From the NCBI GenBank assembly GCA_964019415.1, contig OZ025884.1:1-64000 (forward strand): 64,000 nt of DNA, in the 5' to 3' direction. The notes under the pieces are model-generated. The model was not told the origin of the DNA. It did no database searches and worked only from the letters and a program-made list of their open reading frames with translations. Below are positions 43,589-52,509 of the stretch, piece by piece. Every line of letters starts with the position of its first letter. Within the stretch, counting starts at the first letter, position 1. The translations under genes and the position numbers were made by a program. This DNA is from Ianthella basta (lineage: Eukaryota; Porifera; Demospongiae; Verongiida; Ianthellidae).

Positions 43589-43590
43589 TA
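43589..43590. other. TA target-site duplication, left
   Basis: The satellite text GACAAGG-TA stops here and the transposon begins with TAGTGC. The matching TA is at 46,367-46,368. Removing the element and one TA restores the normal unit GACAAGGTAAGATTTGG. Confidence 0.93.
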
Positions 43591-43615
43591 TAGTGCATTC
43601 ACGCAGGAATGGCCA
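43591..43615 (+). repeat. Left terminal inverted repeat (25 bp)
   Basis: Begins TAGTGCATTCACGCAGG and ends AATGGCCA. It pairs with 46,342-46,366 read on the other strand, with mismatches at positions 7, 12 and 16 only. Similarity stops right after GGCCA. Confidence 0.93.
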
Positions 43616-43644
43616 ACTTCCTTTCCTCCTTGTATCGTGGTTAG

Positions 43645-43885
43645 TGACGTCACTACGACTGTGTAAACATTCACTTAGAGGTTTTCGGATGCGTAGAGTC
43701 CGAATCTGAAGTCAAAAATGATGTAGCCGGCTTCCTGGCTCAGATACCGTTTCCAGCCAATCAGATTAGCGTATTATGATGACGTAATGCGACCGCAGAA
43801 TTGCGACACCGTAAACTTGACCGCAAAGTTCCGCATTATTTCCGGTTTCGCGGGTGGCGGCCATTTTGTTCGTCGTTCTATAAAA
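43645..43885 (+). promoter_or_regulatory. Transposon promoter region (CRE, CCAAT, ETS, YY1-like, TATA)
   Basis: Several textbook animal promoter motifs lie in the 300 bp before the transposase start. They are a full CRE palindrome TGACGTCA (43,645-43,652), an NF-Y site AGCCAATCAG (43,755-43,764), a CRE-like TGACGTAA (43,780-43,787), an ETS-type TTTCCGG (43,839-43,845), a YY1-like GCGGCCATTTTG (43,857-43,868) and a TATA box TATAAAA (43,879-43,885). The TATA box is 61 bp upstream of the ATG, leaving a leader of about 30-35 nt. Matches are by eye. Their order and spacing are promoter-like, but function is inferred. Confidence 0.65.
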
Positions 43886-43945
43886 TGAACTCCGTCGGTC
43901 TCGAGCGATTATCTAGCCCTGTACGGAGCGAATTTCGATCAAATC

Positions 43946-45763
43946 ATGTCTGAAACGCGTAACAGGTGGTCTTCACGGAAGCGAATTCGAGAAAGAATGG
44001 AAAAAGTTCGTAGCAAGAGAGTTTCTACAAGCGAAGAGTCGCCATTGCCATCTGAGACACAGGTTCATGGCACAGAAGCTAGTGTGCAACCTGCTGAGAC
44101 TTCTACAGGAGAGGTAGCAACAGCAATAAGTGAAGGTAGCATGGAAAATGACAGCAGTGACGAGCAGTCGGAAGATGAAGAGTATGCATTCACCTACGAG
44201 GAAGCTCAATCAATACTGAGGGAATGGAGTTCAGATCAGGTGGCTGAAGCTATGCATGTTCAAGGAATTCTCCTCGTTGAGGTTCTCATGCGTGAGGCTG
44301 ATATGAGTAGGTCTAGGGCTGCAGAGGTGGCAGCAAAATATGTCCCTTCCTCTGAACGGTCGCTTAGGCGATGGCACTCTGACTTCTATGTGAGCAGTGG
44401 AGATATTGTACCCGAAGAGCGAGGAACATGGAAGCGCAACATCTTGCTTAATGACGAAAAGGTCCTTTCTAAGGCTACCAAATGGTTGAGGGCCGAGACT
44501 GCGAAAAGGAACTCAGACCTCACAGTCGCAAAATTTAAAAATTGGATAAATAGCCATCTCTTGCCTTCCATCCAAAATTCCCAACCATCACAGAGTAAAA
44601 TTGGATCAGTGACAGCTTGGAAGTTGATGAAGAAGGCTGGCTTTCAATATTCCCAAATATCTAAAGGTTTCGTTGATGGTCATGAGCGCTCCGACGTCAA
44701 AGCAGATCGTGTCAAATTCATAGATGTTCTGTGTACTCTGGAAGCAACCCACAAGCCACCTCCAACCTGCTCAGATGGAATTCATCCATACGCATTGGGC
44801 AACTCCAGTGCTGACAAGCATGTTGTGCTAATCTTTCATGATGAGACGGTGTTCCACTCAAATGAAGGGAGGGTCTACGCTTGGCATGAGAAAGGTTCTG
44901 GGCCACTACGCCCCAAGGATCAGGGCAGGGGGATAATGGTCACAGATTTTATTGATGAATTCATTGGTTACCTCAGACTCTCACAGTCTGAGATAGCCAG
45001 AAGGGATGAACTTGGACAAGATGTACCAATCTATGCCAGGGAGGTTATGCATATTGGTGAGGAGCATGAAGGGTACTTCACTGCAGACAACTTCTGTCTT
45101 CAAGTCGCCAAAGCTGCCCAGATTGCAGCCTTTAAGTACCCACCAGAAACTTATGATGTTATCTTTGTATTTGACCAGGCCAAAATTCACATGACATATG
45201 ATGATGATGCCCTTGTTGCTCATCGGATGAATGTCAAGCCTGGCGGAAAAGCACCTGTAATGAGACCTTCTTCGTTGTACACAATCAATGGGGCTCCTCA
45301 GACAATGACTCTTTCGGATGGTCGCCCCAAAGGCTTGCGAATGGTGCTAGAGGAGAGGGGAGTGAATACACACAAACTTGTGAAGGAGCAAATGATAGAA
45401 ATTTTGGCATCACATGACGATTTTCGTAATGAAAAGAACAAAGTTGAAAGACTGTTAGTCCGCTTTAACTACCGGGCTATGTTCATTCCCAAATTTCACC
45501 CTGAGCTTAACCTCATAGAACGGGTGTGGGGTAGGGCTAAAGTCTATGCCCGGAACCACTGCAACTACTCTTTTGTGGGCTTGCAGAACACAGTGACACC
45601 AGCATTGGAAAGTGTTTCACTTGATGCCATACGCAAGTATTTCCGGAAATCAAGGGACTACATTCATGCATACAGAGAAGGAATTAGTGGATATCAGGCA
45701 AATGAAGCTGTAAAGAAGTACAAGTCCCATAGGAAAGTGCCAGAGCAAGAAAGTTTTCCATGA
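43946..45763 (+). CDS. DDE transposase of a Tc1/mariner-like element (605 aa)
   Basis: Enzyme that would cut and re-insert the surrounding transposon in the nucleus. Residues 7-25 are rich in Arg/Lys (likely nuclear localisation) and 64-79 are acidic/Ser-rich. A helix-turn-helix-like stretch at about 111-147 (AEVAAKYVPSSERSLRRW) and a second at about 163-235 probably bind the terminal repeats. The RNase-H-like catalytic core shows the three expected motifs: HDETVFHSNEG (Asp299), VIFVFDQAKIH (Asp410) and PELNLIERVWG (Glu525). They match the DE-x-x-F, D-N/Q-A-x-x-H and P-x-L-N-x-I-E-x-x-W motifs of Tc1/mariner enzymes. The Asp410-Glu525 gap is 114 residues, against 34-41 in classical members. 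The frame is uninterrupted and intronless. The ATG at 43,946 is the first in frame and follows the TATA box at a sensible distance. Confidence is high for transposase, lower for subfamily. Confidence 0.92.
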   Translation: MSETRNRWSSRKRIRERMEKVRSKRVSTSEESPLPSETQVHGTEASVQPAETSTGEVATAISEGSMENDSSDEQSEDEEYAFTYEEAQSILREWSSDQVAEAMHVQGILLVEVLMREADMSRSRAAEVAAKYVPSSERSLRRWHSDFYVSSGDIVPEERGTWKRNILLNDEKVLSKATKWLRAETAKRNSDLTVAKFKNWINSHLLPSIQNSQPSQSKIGSVTAWKLMKKAGFQYSQISKGFVDGHERSDVKADRVKFIDVLCTLEATHKPPPTCSDGIHPYALGNSSADKHVVLIFHDETVFHSNEGRVYAWHEKGSGPLRPKDQGRGIMVTDFIDEFIGYLRLSQSEIARRDELGQDVPIYAREVMHIGEEHEGYFTADNFCLQVAKAAQIAAFKYPPETYDVIFVFDQAKIHMTYDDDALVAHRMNVKPGGKAPVMRPSSLYTINGAPQTMTLSDGRPKGLRMVLEERGVNTHKLVKEQMIEILASHDDFRNEKNKVERLLVRFNYRAMFIPKFHPELNLIERVWGRAKVYARNHCNYSFVGLQNTVTPALESVSLDAIRKYFRKSRDYIHAYREGISGYQANEAVKKYKSHRKVPEQESFP

Positions 45764-45992
45764 GCACCTCATTTATATGTTACTGTGCATGACTTTTGCT
45801 TGTACTGAATTTATATGCTATTTTTTAAGACTTTGTATAGTTCCCATTAAAATTCTTGTATCTCTGGATGTAAATTACTTAGAAATGTTTCCTTCTGTGA
45901 TAATTTAAACATTAGTACATACTCCAATACCTGTGAGTTTCATGCCATTTCGCCAAGCACATGCATGGAAATAGGTCACTTAATCAACCCAC

Positions 45993-46009
45993 AAATGCGC
46001 ATAATTAGC
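45993..46009. repeat. 17-bp direct repeat, copy 1 (sub-terminal)
   Basis: AAATGCGCATAATTAGC occurs here and again at 46,169-46,185, 176 bp apart, between the transposase stop and the right end. The core ATGCGCAT is a palindrome. No copy is seen near the left end. A sub-terminal transposase or host-factor site is possible. Confidence 0.85.
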
Positions 46010-46052
46010 CAAATGAAAACCCTCTTACTGTAAAGTAGGAATATTGCAGAAA

Positions 46053-46058
46053 AATAAA
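46053..46058 (+). terminator. Candidate poly(A) signal for the transposase
   Basis: AATAAA, followed at once by the T/G-rich CTGTTGTG, about 290 bp after the stop codon and still inside the transposon. Confidence 0.5.
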
Positions 46059-46168
46059 CTGTTGTGAAATCTTTCCTTTTACATTGTATATTACAATACA
46101 ATTATCAGATTCACTCCAACTGCTTCCCTATTGGCAGAATAGGTCCAAAAGAATGCTTATTTTCACAA

Positions 46169-46185
46169 AAATGCGCATAATTAGC
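46169..46185. repeat. 17-bp direct repeat, copy 2 (sub-terminal)
   Basis: Exact second copy of AAATGCGCATAATTAGC; both copies are preceded by CACAAA-type sequence. It lies about 180 bp from the right terminus. Confidence 0.85.
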
Positions 46186-46341
46186 AGGTGTTTATGCAGC
46201 ATACCGTTACCATGGCAACATAAATTCAAAATCTTTGGTCTATTGGACTGTACTGAATAACTTAGTTAATACTCTCTTACTATTGCTGCACACTATTTTG
46301 AATGGGACCCTTTTGCATCCTACAATGTGTTTCAGTCATTC

Positions 46342-46366
46342 TGGCCATTCTTGCATGAAGGCACTA
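46342..46366 (-). repeat. Right terminal inverted repeat (25 bp)
   Basis: On the minus strand it begins TAGTGCCTTCATGCAAG and ends AATGGCCA, matching the left terminus at 22 of 25 positions. Confidence 0.93.
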
Positions 46367-46368
46367 TA
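46367..46368. other. TA target-site duplication, right
   Basis: Follows GCACTA, the mirror image of the left terminus, and is followed by AGATTTGGC, the expected continuation of the satellite unit broken at 43,590. Confidence 0.93.
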
Positions 46369-46369
46369 A

Positions 46370-48900
46370 GATTTGGCAAATTTGACAAAATATGATAAGG
46401 TAAGATTAAGTAAGATTTGGCAAGATATGCCAAGGTAAGATTAATCAAGATTTGGCAAGTTAAGACAAAGTAAGATTTGGCAAGATTTGGCAAGATATGA
46501 CAAGGTAAGATTAAGCAAGATTTGGCAAAATATGACAAGGTAAGATTAGGCAAGATTAGGCAAGAAATTACAAGGTAAAATTAGGTAAGATTTGGCAAGA
46601 TATGACAAGGTAAGATTAAGCAAGATTTGGCAAGATATGACGAGGTAAGATTAAGGAAGATTTGTCAAGATATGACAAGGTAAGATTTGGCAAGATTTGG
46701 CAAGATATGACAAGGTAAGATTTGGCAAGATTTGGCAAAATATGACAAGGTAAGATTAAGCAAGATTTGGCAACATATGACAAGGTAAGATTTGGCAAGA
46801 TTAGGCAAGATATGACAGTGTAAGATTAAGCAAGATTTGGCAAGATATGACGAGGTAAGATTAAGGAAGATTTGTCAAGATATGACAATGTAAGATTTGG
46901 CAAGATTTGGCAAGATATGACAAGGTAAGATTTGGCAAGATTTGGCAAAATATGACAAGGTAAGATTAAGCAAGATTTGGCAAGATATGACAAAGTTAGA
47001 TTTGGCAAGATTTGGCATGATAAGACAAGGTAAGATTTGGCGAGATTTGGCAAGATAAGACAAGGTAAGATTAGGCAAGATTCGGCAAGATATGAAACGG
47101 TAAAATTAGGTAAGATTTGGCAAGATATGACAAGGTAAGATTAAGCAAGATGTGGCAAGATAAAACAAGGTAAGTTTAAGGAAGATTTGGCAAGATATGA
47201 CAATGTAAGAATAAGCAAGATTTGGCAAGATATGACAAGGTAAGATTAAGCAAAGTTTCGCAAGATATGACGAGGTAAGATTAAGGAAGATTTGTCAAGA
47301 TATGACAAAGTAAGATTAATCAAGATTTGGCAAGTTATGACAAGGTAAGAATAAGCAAGATTAGGCAAGATATTACATGGTAAAATTAGACAAGATTTGA
47401 CTAGATATGAAAAGGTAAGATTTGGCAAATTTGACAAAAAATGATAAGGTAAGATTAAGTAAGAATTGGCAAGATATGCCAAGGTAAGATTAATCAAGAT
47501 TTTTCAAGTTAAGACAAAGTAAGATTTGGCAAGATTTGGCAAGATATGACAAGGTAAGATTAAGCAAGATTTGGCAAAATATGACAAGGTAAGATTAGGC
47601 AAGATTAGGCAAGATATGACAAGGTAAAATTAGGTAAGATTTGGCAAGATATTACAAGTTAAGATTAAGCAACATTTGGCAAGATATAACGAGGTAAGAT
47701 TAAGGAAGATTTGGCAAGATATGACAAGTTAAGATTAAGCAAGATTTGGCAAGATATGACAAGGTAAGATTAAGCAAGATTTGGCAAGATATGACGAGGT
47801 AAGATTAAGGAAGATTTGTCAAGATATGACAAGGTAAGATTTGGCAAGATTTGGCAAGATATGACAAGGTAAGATTTTGCAAGATTTGGCAAAATATGAC
47901 AAGGTAAGATTAAGCAAGATTTTGCAACATATGACAAGGTAAGATTTGGCAAGATTTGGCAAGATATGACAAGGTAAGATTAAGCAAGATTTGGCAAGAT
48001 ATGACGAGGTAAGATTAAGGAAGATTTGTCAAGATATGACAAGGTAAGATTTGGCAAGATTAGGCAAGATATGACAAGGTAAGATTTGGCAAGATTTGGC
48101 AAAATATGACAAGGTAAGATTAAGCAAGATTTGGCAAGATATGACAAGGTTAGATTTGGCAAGATTTGGCAAGATATGACTAGGTAAGATTTGGCAAGAA
48201 TTGGCAAAATATGACAAAGTAAGATTAAGCAAGATTTGGCAAGATATGACAAAGTAAGATTTGGCAAGATTAGGCAAAATATGACAAGGTAAGATTAAGC
48301 AAGATTTGGCAAGGTATGACAAGGTAAGATTAGGCAAGATTTGACAAGATATGATAAGGTAAGTTTAAGTAAGAATTGGCAAGATATGCCAAGGTAAGAT
48401 TAATCAAGATTTGGCAAGTTAAGACAAAGTAAGATTTGGCAAGATTTGGCAAGATATGACAAGGTAAGATTAAGCAAGATTTGGCAAAATATGACAAGGT
48501 AAGATTAGGCAAGATTAGGCAAGATATGACAAAGTAAATTTAGGTAAGATTTGGCAAGATATGACAAGGTAAGATTAAGCAAAATTTGGCAAGATATAAC
48601 GAGGTAAGATTAAGCAAGATTTGGCAAGATATGACAAGGTTAGATTTGGCAAGATTTGGCAAGATATGACAAGGTAAGATTTGACAAGATACGATAAGGT
48701 AAGATTAAGTAAGAATTGGCAAGATATGCCAAGGTAAGATTAATCAAGATTTGGCAAGTTAAGACAAAGTAAGATTTGGCAAGATTTGGCAAGATATGAC
48801 AAGATAAGATTAAGCAAGATTTGGCAAAATATGACAAGGTAAGATTAGTCAAGATTAGGCAAGATATGACAAGGTAAGATTAGGCAAGATCTTGCAAGAT
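46370..48900. repeat. About 1,050-1,154-bp higher-order repeat next to the transposon
   Basis: The sequence just right of the transposon (GGCAAATTTGACAAAA, then GATATGCCAAGG) recurs near 47,418, and parts of it near 48,330 and 48,660. Other positions are spaced 1,154 bp (46,616 and 47,770). The offset across the insertion point is 1,049 bp, close to 30 units. These copies supply an empty version of the insertion site. Confidence 0.8.
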
Positions 48901-51900
48901 ATGACAAGGTAAGATTAGGCAAGATTAGGCAAGATATGACAAAGTAAGATTTGGCAAGATTTGGCAAGATATGACAAGGTAAAATTAGGCAAGATTTGGC
49001 AAGATATGACAAGGTAAAATTAGGCAACATTTGGCAAGATATGACAAGGTAAGATTAAGCAAGATTTGGCAAGATATGACGAGGTAAGATTAAGCAAGAT
49101 TAGGCAAGATATGACAAGGTAAGATTAAGCAAGATTAGGCAAGATATAGCAAGGTAGGATTAAGCAAGATTAGGCAAGATATGACAAGGTAAGATTAGGC
49201 AAGATCTGGCAAAATATGATAAGGTAAGATTTGGCAAGATATGACTAGGTAAAATTTGGCAAGATTAGGCAAGATATGACAATGTAAGATTAGGCAAGAT
49301 TAGGCAAGATATGACAAGGTAAGATTTCGCAAGATTTGGCAAGATATTATAAGGTAAAATTAGGCAAGAAATGGCAAGATATGACAAGGTAAGATTAGGC
49401 AAGATTTGGCAAGATATGACAAGGTAAGATTAAGCAAGATTTAGCAAGATATAACAAGGTAAGATTAAGCAAGATTTGGCAAGATATGACACGGTAAGAT
49501 TAAACAAGATTAGCAAGCTATGACAAGGTACGTATTGGCAAGATTTGGCAAGATATGACATGGTAAGATTTAGCAAGATTTGGCAAAATATGACAAGGTA
49601 AGATTAAGCGAAATTAGGCAAGATATGACTAGGTTGGATTAGGCAAGATTTGGCAAGATATGACAAGGTAAGATTTGGCAAGATGTGGCAAGATATGACA
49701 AGGTAAGATTAAGCAAGATTAGGCAAGACATGACAAGGTTGGATTAGGCAAGATTTGGCAAGATGTGGCAAGATATGACAAGGTAAGATTAAGCAAGATT
49801 TGGCAAGATTCAACGAGGTAAAATTAAGCAAGATTTGACAAGATATGACAAGGTGAGATTTGGCAAGATTTGGCAAGATATGACAAGGTAAGATCTGGCA
49901 AGAAATGACGAGGCAAGATTAGGATGATTAGGCAAGATATTACAAGGAATGATTTGGTAAGATTTGGCAAGATTTGACAAGGTAAGATCTGGCAAAATAT
50001 GACAGGTAAGATCTGGTAAGATACGACAAAGTCGGATCTGGCAAGAAATGACAAAAGAAGATTTAGCAAGATATGACAAGGTAAAAATTATGCAAGATTA
50101 GGCAAGATATAACAAGACAAGATTAGGCTAGATCAAGCAAGATATGAGAAGGTAAGATTTTGCAAGATTTGGCAAGCTATGACAAGGAAAGATTAAGCAA
50201 GATTAGGCAAGTTATGACAATGTAAGGTTAGGCAAGATTTGGCAAGATATGACAAGGTTAGATTTGGCAAGATTTGGCAAGATATGACAAGGTAAAATAA
50301 GGCAAGATTTGGCAAGATATGACAAGGCAAGATTAGGCAAGGCTTGGCAAGATATGACAAGGTAAAATTAAGCAAGATTAGGCAAGATATGACAATGTAA
50401 GATTAGGCAAGATATGACAATGTAAGATTAGGCAAGATATGACAAGGTAAGATTCGGCAAGATTTGGCAAGATATGACAAGGTAAAATTAGGCAAGATAT
50501 GACAAGGTAAAATTTGGCAAGATTTGGCAAGATATGACAAGGTATAAGCAAGATTTGGCAAGATATGACGAGGTATAATGTGGCAAGATATCACAAGGTA
50601 AGATTTGGCAAGATTTGGTAAGATATGACAACGTAAGATGTGGCAAAATATGACAAGGTAAGATTGGACAAGATAAGGCAAGATATTACAAGGTAAGATC
50701 TGGCAAGATATGACAAGGTAAGATTTGGCATGATATGACAAAGTAAGATTAAGCAAGATTTGGCAAGTTATGACAAGGTAAGATTAAGCAAGATTAGGCA
50801 AGATATGACATGGTAAGATTAGGCAAGGTTTGGCAAGATATGACAAGGTAAGATTAGGCAAAATTGGCAAAATATGATAAGATAAGATTAAGCAAGATTT
50901 GGCAAGATATTACAAGGTATGATTAAGCAAGATTTGGCAAGATATGACAAGGTAAGATTTGGCAAGATTTGGCAAGATATGACAAGGTAACATTAAGCAA
51001 GATTTGGCAAGATATGACAAGGTAAAATTAAACAAGATTTGGCAAGATATGACAAGGTAAGATTTGGCAAGATTTGGCAAGATATGACAAGGTAAGATCT
51101 GGCAAAATATGACGAGGTAAGATTAGGCAAGATTAGGCAAGATATTACAAAGAAAGATTTGGTAAGATTTGGCAAGATATGACAGGTAAGATCTGGCAGG
51201 ATACGACAAAGTAGGATCTGGCAAGAAATAACAAAGTAAGATTTGGCAAGATATGACAAGGTAAAATTATGCAAGATTAGCCAATATATGACAAGGTAAG
51301 ATTATGCAAGATTTGGCAAAATATGACAAGGTAAAATTAGGCAAGATTAGGCAAGATATGACAAAGTAAGATTAGGCAAGATTAGGTAAGATATGACAAG
51401 ATAAGATTTGGCAAGAGTTGGCAACATATGACAAGGAAATATTAGGCAAGATTAGGCAAGATATGACAAGGTACGATTAGGCAAGATTTGGCAAGATATG
51501 ACAATGTAAGATTAAGCAAGATTTGGCAAGATATGAGGAGGTAAGATTAAGCAAGATTTGGTAAGATATGACAAGTTAAGATTAAGCAAGATTAGGCAAG
51601 ATCTGGCAAGATATGACAAGGCAAGATTTGGCAAGATCTGGCAAAATATGACAAGGTAAGATGTGGCAAGATTTGGCAAGATATGACTAGGTAAAATTAG
51701 GCAAGATTTGGCAAGATATGACAAGGTAAGATTAGGCAAGATTTGGCAAGATATGACAAGGTAAGATTAAGCAAGATTTGGCAAGATACGACAAGGCAAG
51801 ATTAAGCAAGATTAGGCAATTAATGGCAAGGTAGGATAAAGCAAGATTTGGCAAGATATGAAAAGGTAAGATTTGGCAATATCTGGCAAGATATGACAAG

Positions 51901-52509
51901 GTAAGATTTGGCAAGATTTAGCAAGATATGACAAGGTAATATTAAGCAAAATTAGGCAAGATATGACAATGTAAGATTGGGCAAGATTAAGTAAGATATG
52001 ACAAGGTAAGATTAAGCAAGATTAGGCAAGATATGACAAGGTAGGATTAAGCAAGATTAGGCAAGATATGACAAGGTAAGATTTGGCAAGATTTGGCAAG
52101 ATATGACAAGGTAAAATTAGGCAAGATTAGGCAAGATATGACAAGGTAAGATTTGGCAAGATCTAGACAGATATGACAAGGTAAAATTAGGCAAGATTTG
52201 GCAAGATATAACAAGGTAAGATTAAGCAAGATTTGGCAAGATATAACGAGGTAAGATTAAAGAAGATTTGGCAAGATATGACAAGGTAAGATTAAGCAAG
52301 ATTAGGCAAGATATGAGAAGGTAAGATTAAGCAAGATTAGGCAAGATATGACAAGGTAGTAAGCAAGATTTGGCAAGATATGACAAGGCAAGATTAGGCA
52401 AGATCTGGCAAGATATGACAAGGCAAGATTTGGCAAGATTTGGCAAGATATGACAAGGTAAAATTAGGCAAGATTTGGCAAGATATGACAAGGTAAGATT
52501 AAGCAAGAT

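Larger units (their letters stand above)
1..43590. repeat. 35-bp satellite array, left block
   Basis: Continuous tandem array that enters from outside the window. The basic unit is 35 bp: GCAAGATATGACAAGGTAAG followed by ATTWRGCAAGATTWG. It is made of variants of a 10-bp sub-repeat near CAAGATTWGG, plus a 5-bp piece (CAAGG). Units of 25 and 45 bp, one sub-repeat less or more, are interspersed. Base composition is strongly strand-biased: the plus-strand consensus has about 10 G, 3 C, 14 A and 8 T. Units vary at a few positions (TTAGGC, TTAAGC, TTTGGC; ACAAGG, ACGAGG, ACAATG), and those variants make longer higher-order copies visible. No gene, RNA or regulatory element is recognisable inside. 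The block ends exactly at the TA used by the transposon at 43,591. Confidence 0.97.
45764..46341 (+). other. Transposon 3' non-coding part
   Basis: About 580 bp between the transposase stop and the right terminal repeat. It is AT-rich with no open frame of note. It holds a 17-bp direct repeat and a poly(A) signal (both listed separately), and a weaker ATTAAA at 45,846-45,851 followed by a T/G-rich stretch. Confidence 0.75.
43591..46366 (+). mobile_element. Tc1/mariner-like DNA transposon, complete, 2,776 bp
   Basis: A non-satellite island inside the array, bounded by 25-bp terminal inverted repeats (22 of 25 positions match) and a duplicated TA. The termini begin TAGTGC, close to the CAGTGC start of Tc1-type ends. 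It carries a promoter-like region, one intact 605-codon DDE transposase and a 600-bp 3' part. The TA target, the termini and the catalytic motifs together place it in the IS630-Tc1-mariner group (established family traits). The reading frame is unbroken, so the insertion is probably young and the copy may be autonomous (inference). No second copy of the element is seen in the window. Confidence 0.93.

Noticed and set aside
1..43590. CRISPR array
   Set aside because: There are no unique spacers between conserved repeats; the whole unit repeats, and the sequence context is animal-like.
43973..45223. Antisense and offset frames of 60-80 codons over the transposase
   Set aside because: Shadows of the 605-codon frame with no recognisable domain.
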